DNA of 64,000 bases, taken from CAVPUA01 sp963828015. Lineage in GTDB: Bacteria > Actinomycetota > Actinomycetes > Mycobacteriales > Jatrophihabitantaceae. Below are positions 15,127 through 22,707 of this stretch, piece after piece (position 1 is the stretch's first letter; every line of letters starts with the position of its first letter). Below the pieces are notes generated by a model. The model searched no databases and was not told the DNA's origin. It saw nothing but the letters and a program-made list of their open reading frames with translations. The DNA is taken from the NCBI GenBank assembly GCA_963828015.1, contig CAWHCD010000004.1, forward strand, positions 620,001 to 684,000, in the 5' to 3' direction. The position numbers and the translations under genes are program-made.

Positions 15127-16089
15127 TCAGGCCGGCTGCATGCCCAGCAGCCGCACGTGGCCAGCGTCGCGCAGCACGGCCGTGACCCAGCCGCCGCGCC
15201 GCCCAAGCCCCCTCAGTTGCTCGCGATCGGCATCGAGTTCGACCGGCGAGAAGGAGCGCCGCTCCCAGTTGATGCGCGCGTCATGGCCGGCGATCGCCAA
15301 CGGCAGCACCGTCCCGTGGTGGGCGAGTTGATCGCGGGCCGCGCTCAAGCGGGCCACCACGTCGTCCAGAGCACTCACCAACGCCGGGTTGCCGTCACAC
15401 CACGTGGCGACCAGTTCAGGGCGAGTGCGAGCTACCCGCGACCCGGACATGTACGACCCGGCCGCCAATGACAACCCCAGCGGCCCGCCGGCCAAGCCGG
15501 TCAGGGCGAGAGTCTCGGCGAGCACGTGCGGCAAACCGATGACGCCGGCCACCGCCGTGTCCTGCTCCTCAGCGGTCGTCGGCACCGGCTTGGCGCCCAG
15601 GTCGCAGACAAGTTCAGCCAGCGCTAACCAGGCGTCCAGATCGGTGTCATCTTCGATGGTTAGCGCCCAGGGGGCATCGCGGAACAGCAGGGGATCCGCC
15701 GCGGCCCAGCCACTCTCCTCCGTGCCCGCGAGCGGGTGCCCGCCGATGAAGCGGACCTGCGGCGCCAACTCGCCAACCAGGCGCAGCACGGGGACCTTGA
15801 GCGTGCCCACGTCGGTGAGTACCGCTCCCTCGGCCAGATGTGGGGCCAACGACTTGAGCGCCGGTCCGACCTGCGGCAGCGGCATGGCCAGCACGACCAG
15901 GTCGGCACCGTGCACGGCGTCGGCGTCGCTGGCGGCGATGGTGAAACCCGCCGCAGTGGCCCGGCGCGCGGTCGCGGGGTCGACGTCGTAGCCCACGACG
16001 GTCAGGCGGGAGTGCGCGATGGCGTGCAAGAGCGATCCGCCGATCAGTCCGAGACCGAGCACCGCTACTCGTCCGAACGTCGCAGTCAC
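15127..16089 (-). CDS. tyrA: Prephenate dehydrogenase
   Basis: 320 residues starting at GTG 16089. It opens with the NAD-binding motif VAVLGLGLIGGSLL (12-17), followed by VVLAMPLPQVGPAL, VLTDVGTLKVPVL, and RFIGGHPLAGTEESGWAAADPLLFRDAPWALT. This GGHPMAG-type stretch is typical of prephenate dehydrogenase, which makes 4-hydroxyphenylpyruvate for tyrosine. A C-terminal helical domain follows, with no ACT domain visible, so regulation by tyrosine cannot be inferred. It converges on the LCP gene with 6 bp between stops and is divergent from the tadA operon. Confidence 0.92.
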   Translation of the reverse strand: MTATFGRVAVLGLGLIGGSLLHAIAHSRLTVVGYDVDPATARRATAAGFTIAASDADAVHGADLVVLAMPLPQVGPALKSLAPHLAEGAVLTDVGTLKVPVLRLVGELAPQVRFIGGHPLAGTEESGWAAADPLLFRDAPWALTIEDDTDLDAWLALAELVCDLGAKPVPTTAEEQDTAVAGVIGLPHVLAETLALTGLAGGPLGLSLAAGSYMSGSRVARTRPELVATWCDGNPALVSALDDVVARLSAARDQLAHHGTVLPLAIAGHDARINWERRSFSPVELDADREQLRGLGRRGGWVTAVLRDAGHVRLLGMQPA

Positions 16090-16188
16090 GCTGGGAAATC
16101 TATCCCGAGCTGGCCGCCGACTTCCCCCGCAGCGTCCACACGTGTCAGGATCGTGACGTTGTCCTCGACGGCGTTGGACGGAGCAGTC

Positions 16189-16674
16189 ATGGCGCAGGGC
16201 GGGTACGCGATCGCGGGCTACCGCGACGGCGACACCTGGCGGTGCGCGCCCCTACCTCCAGCGGTCCTCGGAGATCTGGGTGTGTTGCTGTCGGCGTTGC
16301 GCTCCCAAAGCCCCGAAGGCGGTCCGTTCGTGATCGCCAATGTGGACGACGAGTTCTTCCTGATCGCTCGCTCCGACGGTCCCCGGGTCTCGCTGCTGCT
16401 CTCTGACATGACGGCATCGGTCGAATACCCGCTGGCCGCGCAGGTGCTCGACCGGCTCGGCGAGGAACCACCCGAGGACGATGAACTCGACGAGGTATGG
16501 CCGATCGGTGACCTTGATCTCTTTGCCGATCTGGGCCTGCCCGAGGACGAGATGGAGCAGGTCCTCGACGACATCGATGCCTATCCCGACGAGATGCTCG
16601 ACACCATCGTCGAGCGCATCGGCGTGGAGGACACGTTCACGCAGGCCACCACCTTGGCCCGAGCCGGCCGATGA
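16189..16674 (+). CDS. tRNA adenosine deaminase-associated protein, first copy
   Basis: 161 residues, acidic C-terminus. Features: YAIAGYRDGDTWRCAPLPPAVLGDLGVLLSALR, FVIANVDDEFFLIAR, VSLLLSDMTASVEYPLAAQVLDRL, then an acidic GDLDLFADLGLPEDEMEQVLDDIDAYPDEML segment. This is the architecture of the actinobacterial proteins annotated as tRNA adenosine deaminase-associated; no activity is known. ATG 16189 is the best start. Its stop overlaps the ATG of the second copy (ATGA at 16671), so the pair is translationally coupled ahead of tadA. Confidence 0.8.
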   Translation: MAQGGYAIAGYRDGDTWRCAPLPPAVLGDLGVLLSALRSQSPEGGPFVIANVDDEFFLIARSDGPRVSLLLSDMTASVEYPLAAQVLDRLGEEPPEDDELDEVWPIGDLDLFADLGLPEDEMEQVLDDIDAYPDEMLDTIVERIGVEDTFTQATTLARAGR

Positions 16675-17156
16675 GCTACTTCGCGGCGGTGCTGGCCCGC
16701 ACCGGCTCGCGCTGGCGCGGGACCGAGGTGTCGCTGGCCGACTGCGAGAGCATCGAGGACATCGCCGAGGTGGTCCGCGACGTCAGCGGCGACATTCGAC
16801 TGTTGATCATCGAGCAGGACGACGAGTACGCCGTGCTGGCCCGTGTCGATGCCGAGGACGACGAACCGCGGGTGTTCCTGTCGGACGGGCACGCCGCCGA
16901 CGGCTATCCCCTGGCGTCGCTCATCGCGGAGGAACTCGTAGAGATCGGTGAGCCTTCGCTGGCCGACGACCCGGACGCCCCGCCTGCCCACGACAGCGCA
17001 CCGTTCGGTGACCCGTTCGTGGTCGAGGATCTCGGGACGTCGGCCGGGGAGCTACTGGCCCTGTGCGGACACGAAGGCACCCTGCCGGTTGACCTGATCA
17101 TCGCCGTCTGTGACCGGGCCGGCTGCGCGGATGCGTTCGAACTGGTCCGGGCGTAG
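16671..17156 (+). CDS. tRNA adenosine deaminase-associated protein, second copy
   Basis: 161 residues, parallel to the first copy: YFAAVLARTGSRWRGTEVSLADCESIEDIAEVVRDV, LLIIEQDDEYAVLARVD, PRVFLSDGHAADGYPLASLIAEEL, and a C-terminal FGDPFVVEDLGTSAGELLALC. The shared plan (ExDDE-F/Y-hydrophobic, then SD-A--YPLA) suggests an ancient duplication or two halves of a heterodimer. It lies three bases before tadA. Function unknown beyond the association. Confidence 0.8.
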   Translation: MSYFAAVLARTGSRWRGTEVSLADCESIEDIAEVVRDVSGDIRLLIIEQDDEYAVLARVDAEDDEPRVFLSDGHAADGYPLASLIAEELVEIGEPSLADDPDAPPAHDSAPFGDPFVVEDLGTSAGELLALCGHEGTLPVDLIIAVCDRAGCADAFELVRA

Positions 17157-17159
17157 CCG

Positions 17160-17606
17160 GTGATCGATGCCGCGATGTCGGGGGCGCTGGCCATTGCCCG
17201 AGCCGCCCAGGCGGCGGGCGAGGTACCGGTCGGGGCCGTGATCCTGAGCGAGTCGGGCTCGATCATCGCCTCGGCCCACAACCAGCGCGAACTGCTGCAC
17301 GATCCGACGGCGCACGCCGAGGTGGTGGCTCTTCGCCATGCCGGCAAGGCGATGGGCTCGTGGAACCTGACCGGATGCACCCTGGCGGTCACGCTCGAAC
17401 CGTGCACGATGTGTGCCGGTGCGATCGTCTTGTCGCGGGTGTCGCGCGTGGTGTTCGGCGCCTGGGATCCGAAGGCCGGTGCCGCCGGATCGCTGTGGGA
17501 CGTGTTGCGCGATCGTCGGCTCAACCACCGTCCGGAGGTCATCTCCGGTGTGCGCGAGCCCGAGTGCGCCGCGCTGCTCGAGCGGTTTTTTGCCGACAAA
17601 CGCTAG
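17160..17606 (+). CDS. tadA: tRNA-specific adenosine deaminase
   Basis: 148 residues starting at GTG 17160. Zinc and catalytic residues are present: HAE (His52, Glu54) in DPTAHAEVVALRHAG, and PCTMC (Cys82, Cys85) in TLEPCTMCAGAIVLSRV. VGAVI and FGAWDPKAGAAGSLWDVL are also typical. The enzyme converts A34 of tRNA-Arg(ACG) to inosine. It forms a compact operon with the two preceding proteins, and tRNA-Ser starts 26 bp after the stop. Confidence 0.94.
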   Translation: MIDAAMSGALAIARAAQAAGEVPVGAVILSESGSIIASAHNQRELLHDPTAHAEVVALRHAGKAMGSWNLTGCTLAVTLEPCTMCAGAIVLSRVSRVVFGAWDPKAGAAGSLWDVLRDRRLNHRPEVISGVREPECAALLERFFADKR

Positions 17607-17632
17607 AACGGGCCTGGGGTAGGCTCTTCGGC

Positions 17633-17718
17633 GGTGGCGTGTCCGAGCGGCCAAAGGAGCACGCCTCGAAAGCGTGTGTAGTTAATAGCTACCGTGGGTT
17701 CGAATCCCACCGCCACCG
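17633..17718 (+). tRNA. tRNA-Ser (CGA)
   Basis: Class II tRNA with acceptor GGTGGCG/CGCCACC, discriminator G, anticodon loop CTCGAAA (CGA), a long variable arm (TGTAGTTAATAGCTAC) and T-loop TTCGAAT. Confidence 0.94.
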
Positions 17719-17753
17719 CTCATTTCTTCCGCCTCTGTTCCCAGCGCGGCCCG

Positions 17754-17801
17754 ATGAACGAAGACCTCTGGTCGCCGGAGCAGCCACAACCCTTCGTTCA
17801 T
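17754..17801. terminator. 10-bp inverted repeat after tRNA-Ser
   Basis: ATGAACGAAG (17754-17763) and CTTCGTTCAT (17792-17801) are perfect inverted copies, 28 nt apart. Position after the tRNA suggests a terminator, though the loop is long. Confidence 0.3.
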
Positions 17802-17821
17802 GCCGGTCGTGGATGCCAGGC

Positions 17822-17842
17822 CTATCTCATATATTGAGATAG
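17822..17842 (+). promoter_or_regulatory. MarR-type palindrome upstream of the MFS gene
   Basis: CTATCTCA-N5-TGAGATAG, a perfect 8-bp-arm palindrome centred on TATAT, 37 bp before the MFS start. AT-rich palindromes of this kind are typical MarR-family operators, and a marR gene lies at the far end of the transporter gene. Confidence 0.6.
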
Positions 17843-17879
17843 ATTTCCCGGTAGTCGAGACAGCGAGTACCGTGGGCTC

Positions 17880-19124
17880 ATGTCCGAAAGCCCGTCACCG
17901 CGTCGCTGGGCGATTTTGGCCGTCGGCACGGTGGCTCAGGCGGCGACGGTCACGTTCATCTATGGCATCCCGATGCTGGTGCCTACCCTGCGGGCCTCCG
18001 ACGGGTTGTCGCTGTTCGGGGCCAGCCTCATCGTCAGCGCGCCGATCGTCGGCATGCTCCTGACGTTGATCTTGTGGGGCGCCGCGGCCGACCACTTCGG
18101 TGAGCGGGTGGTGATCGCCAGCGGCATGGCTCTGGCCAGTGCGGCGCTGGGCGCGACATGGTTCGTCCACTCGCCCGCCTGGCTGTGTGTCTGGCTCGTG
18201 CTCGCCGGGTCCGCCGGGGCCTCGGTTAACGCGGCGAGCGGGCGGATGGTCATGGGCTGGTTCAGCGTCCGCGAACGGGGCCTGGCGATGGGCACCCGCC
18301 AGACCGCCCAGCCGCTGGGCGTGGCGATCGCCGCCCTCGTCCTGCCGCCGGTGGCTGATCAGCACGGCGCCCACATTGCGCTGCTGGTCCCGGCTGCCTT
18401 CTGCGCGGTGATGGCCCTGCTGGTCCTCGTGATCGTCATCGACCCACCCCGTGCCGCGCATGCGCTCGCGGAGGCGCCGGCGTCGCCGTATCGGGGCGAG
18501 TCGACGTTGTGGCGCATTCACGCCAGCAGTGCCCTGCTGGTGGTGCCGCAGTTCGCAGTGGCCACGTTCACGCTGGTGTTCCTGGTCGGGCAGCGGCACT
18601 GGGACGCGGTCAGCGCCGGACGGGTGGTCTTCTGTTTCCAGTTCGCCGGCGCGATCGGCCGGATCGGCGTGGGCGTCTGGTCCGACCGGGTCGGCTCGCG
18701 GCTGGGCCCGATGCGTCAGCTGGCCGTGGCCAGCGCGATGCTGATGCTGGGGCTGGCGATCGGCGCGGTGTCCGGCGGCGGCTGGATCATCATCGTCTTC
18801 GGCCTCGCCGCGATCGTCACCGTGGCCGACAACGGGCTGGCCTATACCGCCGTGGCCGAGTTGGCCGGCGCTCAGTGGTCGGGCCGGGCACTTGGCGTTC
18901 AGAACACCGGCCAGAACGTCGCCGCGGTGCTGACCGCGCCGGTGCTGGCCGTCCTGATCGGCAGCTCGCACTACGCGTTGGGCTTTGCCGCGGCGGCGCT
19001 CTGCCCGATGTTGGCGATCCCGCTGACCCCGGTGGCCGCGGAGCGGCTCAGGCGAGGTCGGTCGCTGCCTGCGTCATCTGGGCGGCAATCGCTTCGAACA
19101 GGTCGATCGCCTGCCGGACGCTGA
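17880..19124 (+). CDS. Major facilitator superfamily transporter
   Basis: 414-residue membrane protein with about 12 hydrophobic segments. The loop 2-3 MFS motif appears as WGAAADHFGERVVIASG, and a second copy after the midpoint as GVWSDRVGSRLGPMRQ. GTRQTAQPLGVAIAALVLPP and ALGVQNTGQNVAAVLTAPVL fill the pore-lining helices, reminiscent of anion or drug carriers. Substrate unknown. The last 77 bp overlap, on the opposite strand, the end of marR. A palindromic operator candidate precedes the start, suggesting repression by that MarR protein. Confidence 0.88.
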   Translation: MSESPSPRRWAILAVGTVAQAATVTFIYGIPMLVPTLRASDGLSLFGASLIVSAPIVGMLLTLILWGAAADHFGERVVIASGMALASAALGATWFVHSPAWLCVWLVLAGSAGASVNAASGRMVMGWFSVRERGLAMGTRQTAQPLGVAIAALVLPPVADQHGAHIALLVPAAFCAVMALLVLVIVIDPPRAAHALAEAPASPYRGESTLWRIHASSALLVVPQFAVATFTLVFLVGQRHWDAVSAGRVVFCFQFAGAIGRIGVGVWSDRVGSRLGPMRQLAVASAMLMLGLAIGAVSGGGWIIIVFGLAAIVTVADNGLAYTAVAELAGAQWSGRALGVQNTGQNVAAVLTAPVLAVLIGSSHYALGFAAAALCPMLAIPLTPVAAERLRRGRSLPASSGRQSLRTGRSPAGR

Positions 19125-19488
19125 CGCCGCTGGTGCGCAGGCCGCGAAGGATCGGTGCGAGGATCTGGCCCTCCGCCCACTCCCAGGCCTCGGCACCGGC
19201 TGGACGGAGCCCGATCAGGACGCTGCGTCCGTCGGCCGGGTTCTCCAAGCGTTCGGTGAACTCGACCGCCTCCAGCCGGTTGAGCAGCGCCGTCACGCTG
19301 CCCGACGTCAGCCGCAGTCGCTGCCCGAGCTCGGATGCGGTGAGCGGACCGTCGTCATAGATATGCCCGAGGGCGACGGCTTCGGACAGGCCGAGACCCA
19401 ATCGTTGCACCACCGTGTCGCGCAGGAGTTCGAGCGCGTGCAACTCGCGGCGCACGGCTGTGGTGAGGGTCTTGTGCTGGCTTGCCAT
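19048..19488 (-). CDS. MarR family transcriptional regulator
   Basis: 146 residues with the winged-helix order LELLRDTVVQRLGLGLSEAVALGHIYDDGPLTASELGQRLRLTSGSVTALLNRLEAVEFTERLENPADGRSVLIGLRPAG. The recognition helix is followed by the wing DGRS and flanked by dimerisation helices. ATG 19488 places the first helix at the usual distance. It lies tail to tail with, and overlaps, the MFS gene it probably controls. Confidence 0.9.
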   Translation of the reverse strand: MASQHKTLTTAVRRELHALELLRDTVVQRLGLGLSEAVALGHIYDDGPLTASELGQRLRLTSGSVTALLNRLEAVEFTERLENPADGRSVLIGLRPAGAEAWEWAEGQILAPILRGLRTSGVSVRQAIDLFEAIAAQMTQAATDLA

Positions 19489-19755
19489 TGCTACCGCCGG
19501 GGGCCGAACGGGGCGACGCCGCTCGTCGCCTGGGTCGACTTTCACAGTAGTGGACCCGGGCGTCTTGGCGGCTCTGAACCGGTCGGTCAGACCAACGCGG
19601 GTTTCAGACCTAGTGCGCAAATCACCTTTACGGTCAAGCTAACTGGTGCTAGGTTTTGACAGAGACTTGGGGTGCTACTGACTGAGGCTTAGGGCCCAAC
19701 CAGGTGCGGCCACATCTGCGGGGGTGGTGGCACGCGCTCGGTTGGCGAGAAGGCC

Positions 19756-19784
19756 GCGAGCCGGACGGATTCCGTCCGGCTCGC
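19756..19784. terminator. 14-bp inverted repeat before the DinB-like gene
   Basis: GCGAGCCGGACGGA (19756-19769) and TCCGTCCGGCTCGC (19771-19784) are perfect reverse complements around a single T. The 326-bp gap 19489-19814 otherwise holds the divergent marR promoter and no gene that I can see. Confidence 0.5.
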
Positions 19785-19814
19785 GTGTTGTTCCGGGCCA
19801 AGGGAGCTGCGCGC

Positions 19815-20363
19815 GTGAGCGATTCGAAGCTGGTCTACGACCGGGTCGTCGCCCGCTTCACCGAGCTGGTGGATTCGATCACGGCTGAGCAGTGGTTATT
19901 GAGTACGCCCTGCGCGGGCTGGACCGTACGCGACCTCATGCAGCACATCATCGGGCGCGACCGGTCGATCGCTTCGTCGTTGGGTGGAGGGCCGCCGACC
20001 CGGCCGGCACCGGACGAGGACCTCGCGGCCGCCTGGCACGAGCGGGTCGCCTGGTGGGCCGTTGGGCTGGCCGATCCGGGCCGCAGCCAGACCGTGTGGG
20101 TGACTGCGGTCGGTGAGTTGACCTTTCACGACGCGGTGATGGTGATGATGATCGGCGAGCTGACCGTCCACACCTGGGACCTGGCCCGGGCGCTCGGTGC
20201 CGATGAGAGTCTCGACCCCGAAGCGGTCCGGATTCGGCTGGCCGAGCTACAGGCGATGGGAGACCGGATGCGTGGACCCACGGCGTTCGGCCCAGAGATC
20301 CCGGTCCCCGCGGACGCCGACGAACAGACCCGCCTGCTCGCCTTGGCCGGCCGTTCGGTCTAA
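19815..20363 (+). CDS. TIGR03086-type metal-binding protein (DinB/mycothiol-dependent fold)
   Basis: 182 residues starting at GTG 19815, 5-10 nt after AGGGAG. It has VVARFTELVDSITAEQWLLSTPCAGWTVRDLMQHIIGRDRSIA, where W-VRDL--H gives the first metal His. Further along comes VGELTFHDAVMVMMIGELTVHTWDLARALG, with the paired His residues of the DinB-like four-helix bundle. Many relatives are mycothiol-dependent or bind divalent metal; the substrate is not known. Confidence 0.82.
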   Translation: MSDSKLVYDRVVARFTELVDSITAEQWLLSTPCAGWTVRDLMQHIIGRDRSIASSLGGGPPTRPAPDEDLAAAWHERVAWWAVGLADPGRSQTVWVTAVGELTFHDAVMVMMIGELTVHTWDLARALGADESLDPEAVRIRLAELQAMGDRMRGPTAFGPEIPVPADADEQTRLLALAGRSV

Positions 20364-21808
20364 CCGTCGACTCCCTCCCTGGGATAGGCGGCAACCTCGA
20401 TGACGGTTCCGCCATTGACGCTCGCGCCGAGCACGGGTGTGGCCTGTCCGCTCGGCAGGTCGTAGGTCACCAAAGTGCGGAGGTAGGGCGAACAGGCGGT
20501 GGCGAGCAACATCGCCGTGTCGGCGTGGACGCCGACGAGGTCGAGGGTTGGCGCGATACGGCCGGAAATAGTCACCGTCAGTTTCGTGAATGTGTGTCCG
20601 TCGTAGCGTCCCGGAATGTACGCACCGCACCCGGACACACCAAGCAGCAGGGTACCGCCGGTATAAGTCCATGCCTGCGCCCAGCCGAGCTGGGCGGGTG
20701 ACACCATTGCAGCGGTGGTCACCGCGGTGGGCTTAGATCCATCCAGTGGGAGGTTCCAGACTTCGGCCAAGCCAGGCTCGTGCTGTGTCGACGTGGGCAG
20801 CAGCTCACATGAGGCCCGGACGACGCCGGGCGAGACCCATCGCGTCGCGGTGCACGCGCCGAAGCCGGGAGCCTTGAGCTGGCGTACGAAGCCGCCGTCA
20901 TTGCGAATGACCGCAAGGCCCGACTTCGAGCCCACCACTAGCTGTGTGCCGTCAGCTGTGTAGAGCGGTCGGTCCGCGTTAAGGGCACCCGTCGACGGAT
21001 ACGACACCGGGTAGGCGAGCTGCGGCGTTCCGTCCTCGCCGTAACGGTGCAGCTGCGTTTCCGCGGGCGGATCGGCGGGGGCGGTGTCTTCGACCAAAAT
21101 GGCCAGGCCCTTGGGGAAGGTGTAGCCGACGACTTGCGGTGCAATGCCGTTCACGTCCAGACCGAGCCTGAAGGTGTGGGCAACGCTCCAGTCCGCCGTG
21201 GAGCGCTCGATGATCGTTGTTCCCGAGGAATAGTCGCGCGACCACAGCAGCACGCGCTTCAGGTCCGGTGACCAGGCTTCCAGGAAGTCCGCCGCCGGGA
21301 CCTGTCCCAAGAGGTAACGGCCACCGCCTGGATCAATCAGGAAGATCGTCGTCGCGGTCGCGTCATTGCTGGCCGCCCACTGGGCTAGCGTCCAGCCGCC
21401 GCCGACCAGGGTCCATGGGATGTCCTGGATGCTGCCCTGTGCGCCAAGCGGCAGTGCCGTCTGCGCGGGTGCGGCCGGTTCCGCTGTGCTCTGCGTCGGG
21501 ATCGGGCTGGTCACGGTAGGTGTTACGACGTCCGGGGTTGGCGCCGGGACGGAGGTGATCGGGACGGCTGGTGCGTGTCGGTCGGCCTGGCTGGAGACGA
21601 CCACGGTGGTGGTCACGGCGGCGATCACCACGGCGGCCGCGGCGAGCAATGGTGGCAGGATCCGCTTCCACCGATGCCGTGGAGCTACGCCGACGACGGG
21701 CCGGCCGGCGGGTGCACTCTGCTGTAGGCGGGCGGCGAGGCCGTCGGGGACTCGCTGGGCGTCGGCGGCGGCGTACAGGGTGTGGCGAACACGATCGTCG
21801 ATGCTCAT
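20360..21808 (-). CDS. Membrane protein with extracytoplasmic beta-propeller-like domain, probable anti-sigma partner
   Basis: 482 residues. A short cytosolic N-terminus (MSIDDRVRHTLYAAADAQRVP) is followed by one membrane helix at about 50-72, a Pro/Thr-rich linker, then a long domain with repeating blade-like units (SPDLKRVLLWSRD, YTADGTQLVVGSKSGLAVI, RWVSPGVVRASC). Its start overlaps the sigma-factor stop (ATGA at 21805), the usual arrangement for a sigma/anti-sigma pair. The N-terminus is short and shows no clear HxxxCxxC zinc motif, so the anti-sigma role is inference from context. Confidence 0.65.
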   Translation of the reverse strand: MSIDDRVRHTLYAAADAQRVPDGLAARLQQSAPAGRPVVGVAPRHRWKRILPPLLAAAAVVIAAVTTTVVVSSQADRHAPAVPITSVPAPTPDVVTPTVTSPIPTQSTAEPAAPAQTALPLGAQGSIQDIPWTLVGGGWTLAQWAASNDATATTIFLIDPGGGRYLLGQVPAADFLEAWSPDLKRVLLWSRDYSSGTTIIERSTADWSVAHTFRLGLDVNGIAPQVVGYTFPKGLAILVEDTAPADPPAETQLHRYGEDGTPQLAYPVSYPSTGALNADRPLYTADGTQLVVGSKSGLAVIRNDGGFVRQLKAPGFGACTATRWVSPGVVRASCELLPTSTQHEPGLAEVWNLPLDGSKPTAVTTAAMVSPAQLGWAQAWTYTGGTLLLGVSGCGAYIPGRYDGHTFTKLTVTISGRIAPTLDLVGVHADTAMLLATACSPYLRTLVTYDLPSGQATPVLGASVNGGTVIEVAAYPREGVDG

Positions 21809-22344
21809 CGGGCTCCCTCCGGGTCCGGTCGGCCGGTTGGTCGCGGCTGGTCCGCGGGCTCAAGCTGTGCGGTGCTTTGGCGCAGGTTCGCCATGGCCCG
21901 GCTGAGCAGGCTGCGCACCGTGGCCGGCCGACAGTCCAAGGCTTGCGCGATGTCGTCGTCGGGCAGGTCGTGGAAGTACTTGAGCGTGACGGCGGCGCGT
22001 TGGCGGGCGGGCAGGGTACCGAGCAGTCCCCATACGAAGGCTTGCTCGGCTACTTCGGTCGACAGGTCACGACCGTCCCAGGAGTCGGGCAGCTCCCAGC
22101 GCGACGTGGTCGGCACCTCGCGGCGTCGCCGGGAGCTGACGTACCGGTTGGCGATCGAGCGCCGGACGTAGCCCAGCGAGGACTCGGCCGACTCGACCCG
22201 GTGCCACTGCGGATAGAGATGGGCGAGCGTGTCCTGCAGCAAGTCCTCGGCGGCGTTGGCGCTCCCGGTCAGCAGGAACGCGGTGCGAAACAGGGAGGGC
22301 GTGTTGGAGCCGACGAATCGCGTGAAGAGCTCGTCGTCAGGCAC
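21805..22344 (-). CDS. SigE-family RNA polymerase sigma-70 factor (ECF)
   Basis: 179 residues. Region 2: FTRFVGSNTPSLFRTAFLLTGSANAAEDLLQDTLAHLYPQWHRV...GYVRRSIANRYVSSRRRR. Region 4: LGTLPARQRAAVTLKYFHDLPDDDIAQALDCRPATVRSLLSRAMANLR. This is the pattern of the actinobacterial SigE-family ECF factors (about 170 residues). GTG 22344 is chosen as the only start close to region 2. It is followed by an overlapping membrane protein gene, the likely anti-sigma partner. Confidence 0.88.
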   Translation of the reverse strand: MPDDELFTRFVGSNTPSLFRTAFLLTGSANAAEDLLQDTLAHLYPQWHRVESAESSLGYVRRSIANRYVSSRRRREVPTTSRWELPDSWDGRDLSTEVAEQAFVWGLLGTLPARQRAAVTLKYFHDLPDDDIAQALDCRPATVRSLLSRAMANLRQSTAQLEPADQPRPTGRPDPEGAR

Positions 22345-22413
22345 GTAGACCTCGCATACCCCACTAGACGCAGCGCACTGCGCAAAGTGTTGCACCAGGT
22401 GGGGACCGATTGG

Positions 22414-22498
22414 CGGAGGATAGGGGATTTGAACCCCTGAGGGATTGCTCCCAACCCGCTTTCCAAGCGAGCGCCATAGGCCACTAGGCGAATCCTCC
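22414..22498 (-). tRNA. tRNA-Ser (GGA)
   Basis: Class II tRNA on the minus strand: acceptor GGAGGAT/ATCCTCC, discriminator G, anticodon loop TTGGAAA (GGA), long variable arm and T-loop TTCAAAT. Confidence 0.94.
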
Positions 22499-22569
22499 GT
22501 CGAGGAGAATACGGGGTCGCGCGGCCGGCAATTCTCACCTGCACCCACCCGGCAGTAGAGTCGGCGCTC

Positions 22570-22657
22570 GACCCCCCGTGTGGCGCTCACCCTGCGAACC
22601 TCCCCAGGGCCGGAAGGCAGCAAGGATAAGCAGGCTCTGGCGGGTGCGCGGGGGGTC
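22570..22657 (+). ncRNA. ffs: Signal recognition particle RNA, small bacterial type
   Basis: The universally conserved SRP domain IV sequence is present (CCAGGGCCGGAAGGCAGCA with AAGGATAAGCAGG after it). The closing helix pairs GACCCCCC (22570-22577) with GGGGGGTC (22650-22657). Location just ahead of dnaX matches other actinobacteria. Confidence 0.95.
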
Positions 22658-22707
22658 CCTTCATCACCGCAATACCGACGTCGTCCCGGTGGCATAAGGT
22701 CGGAGCC

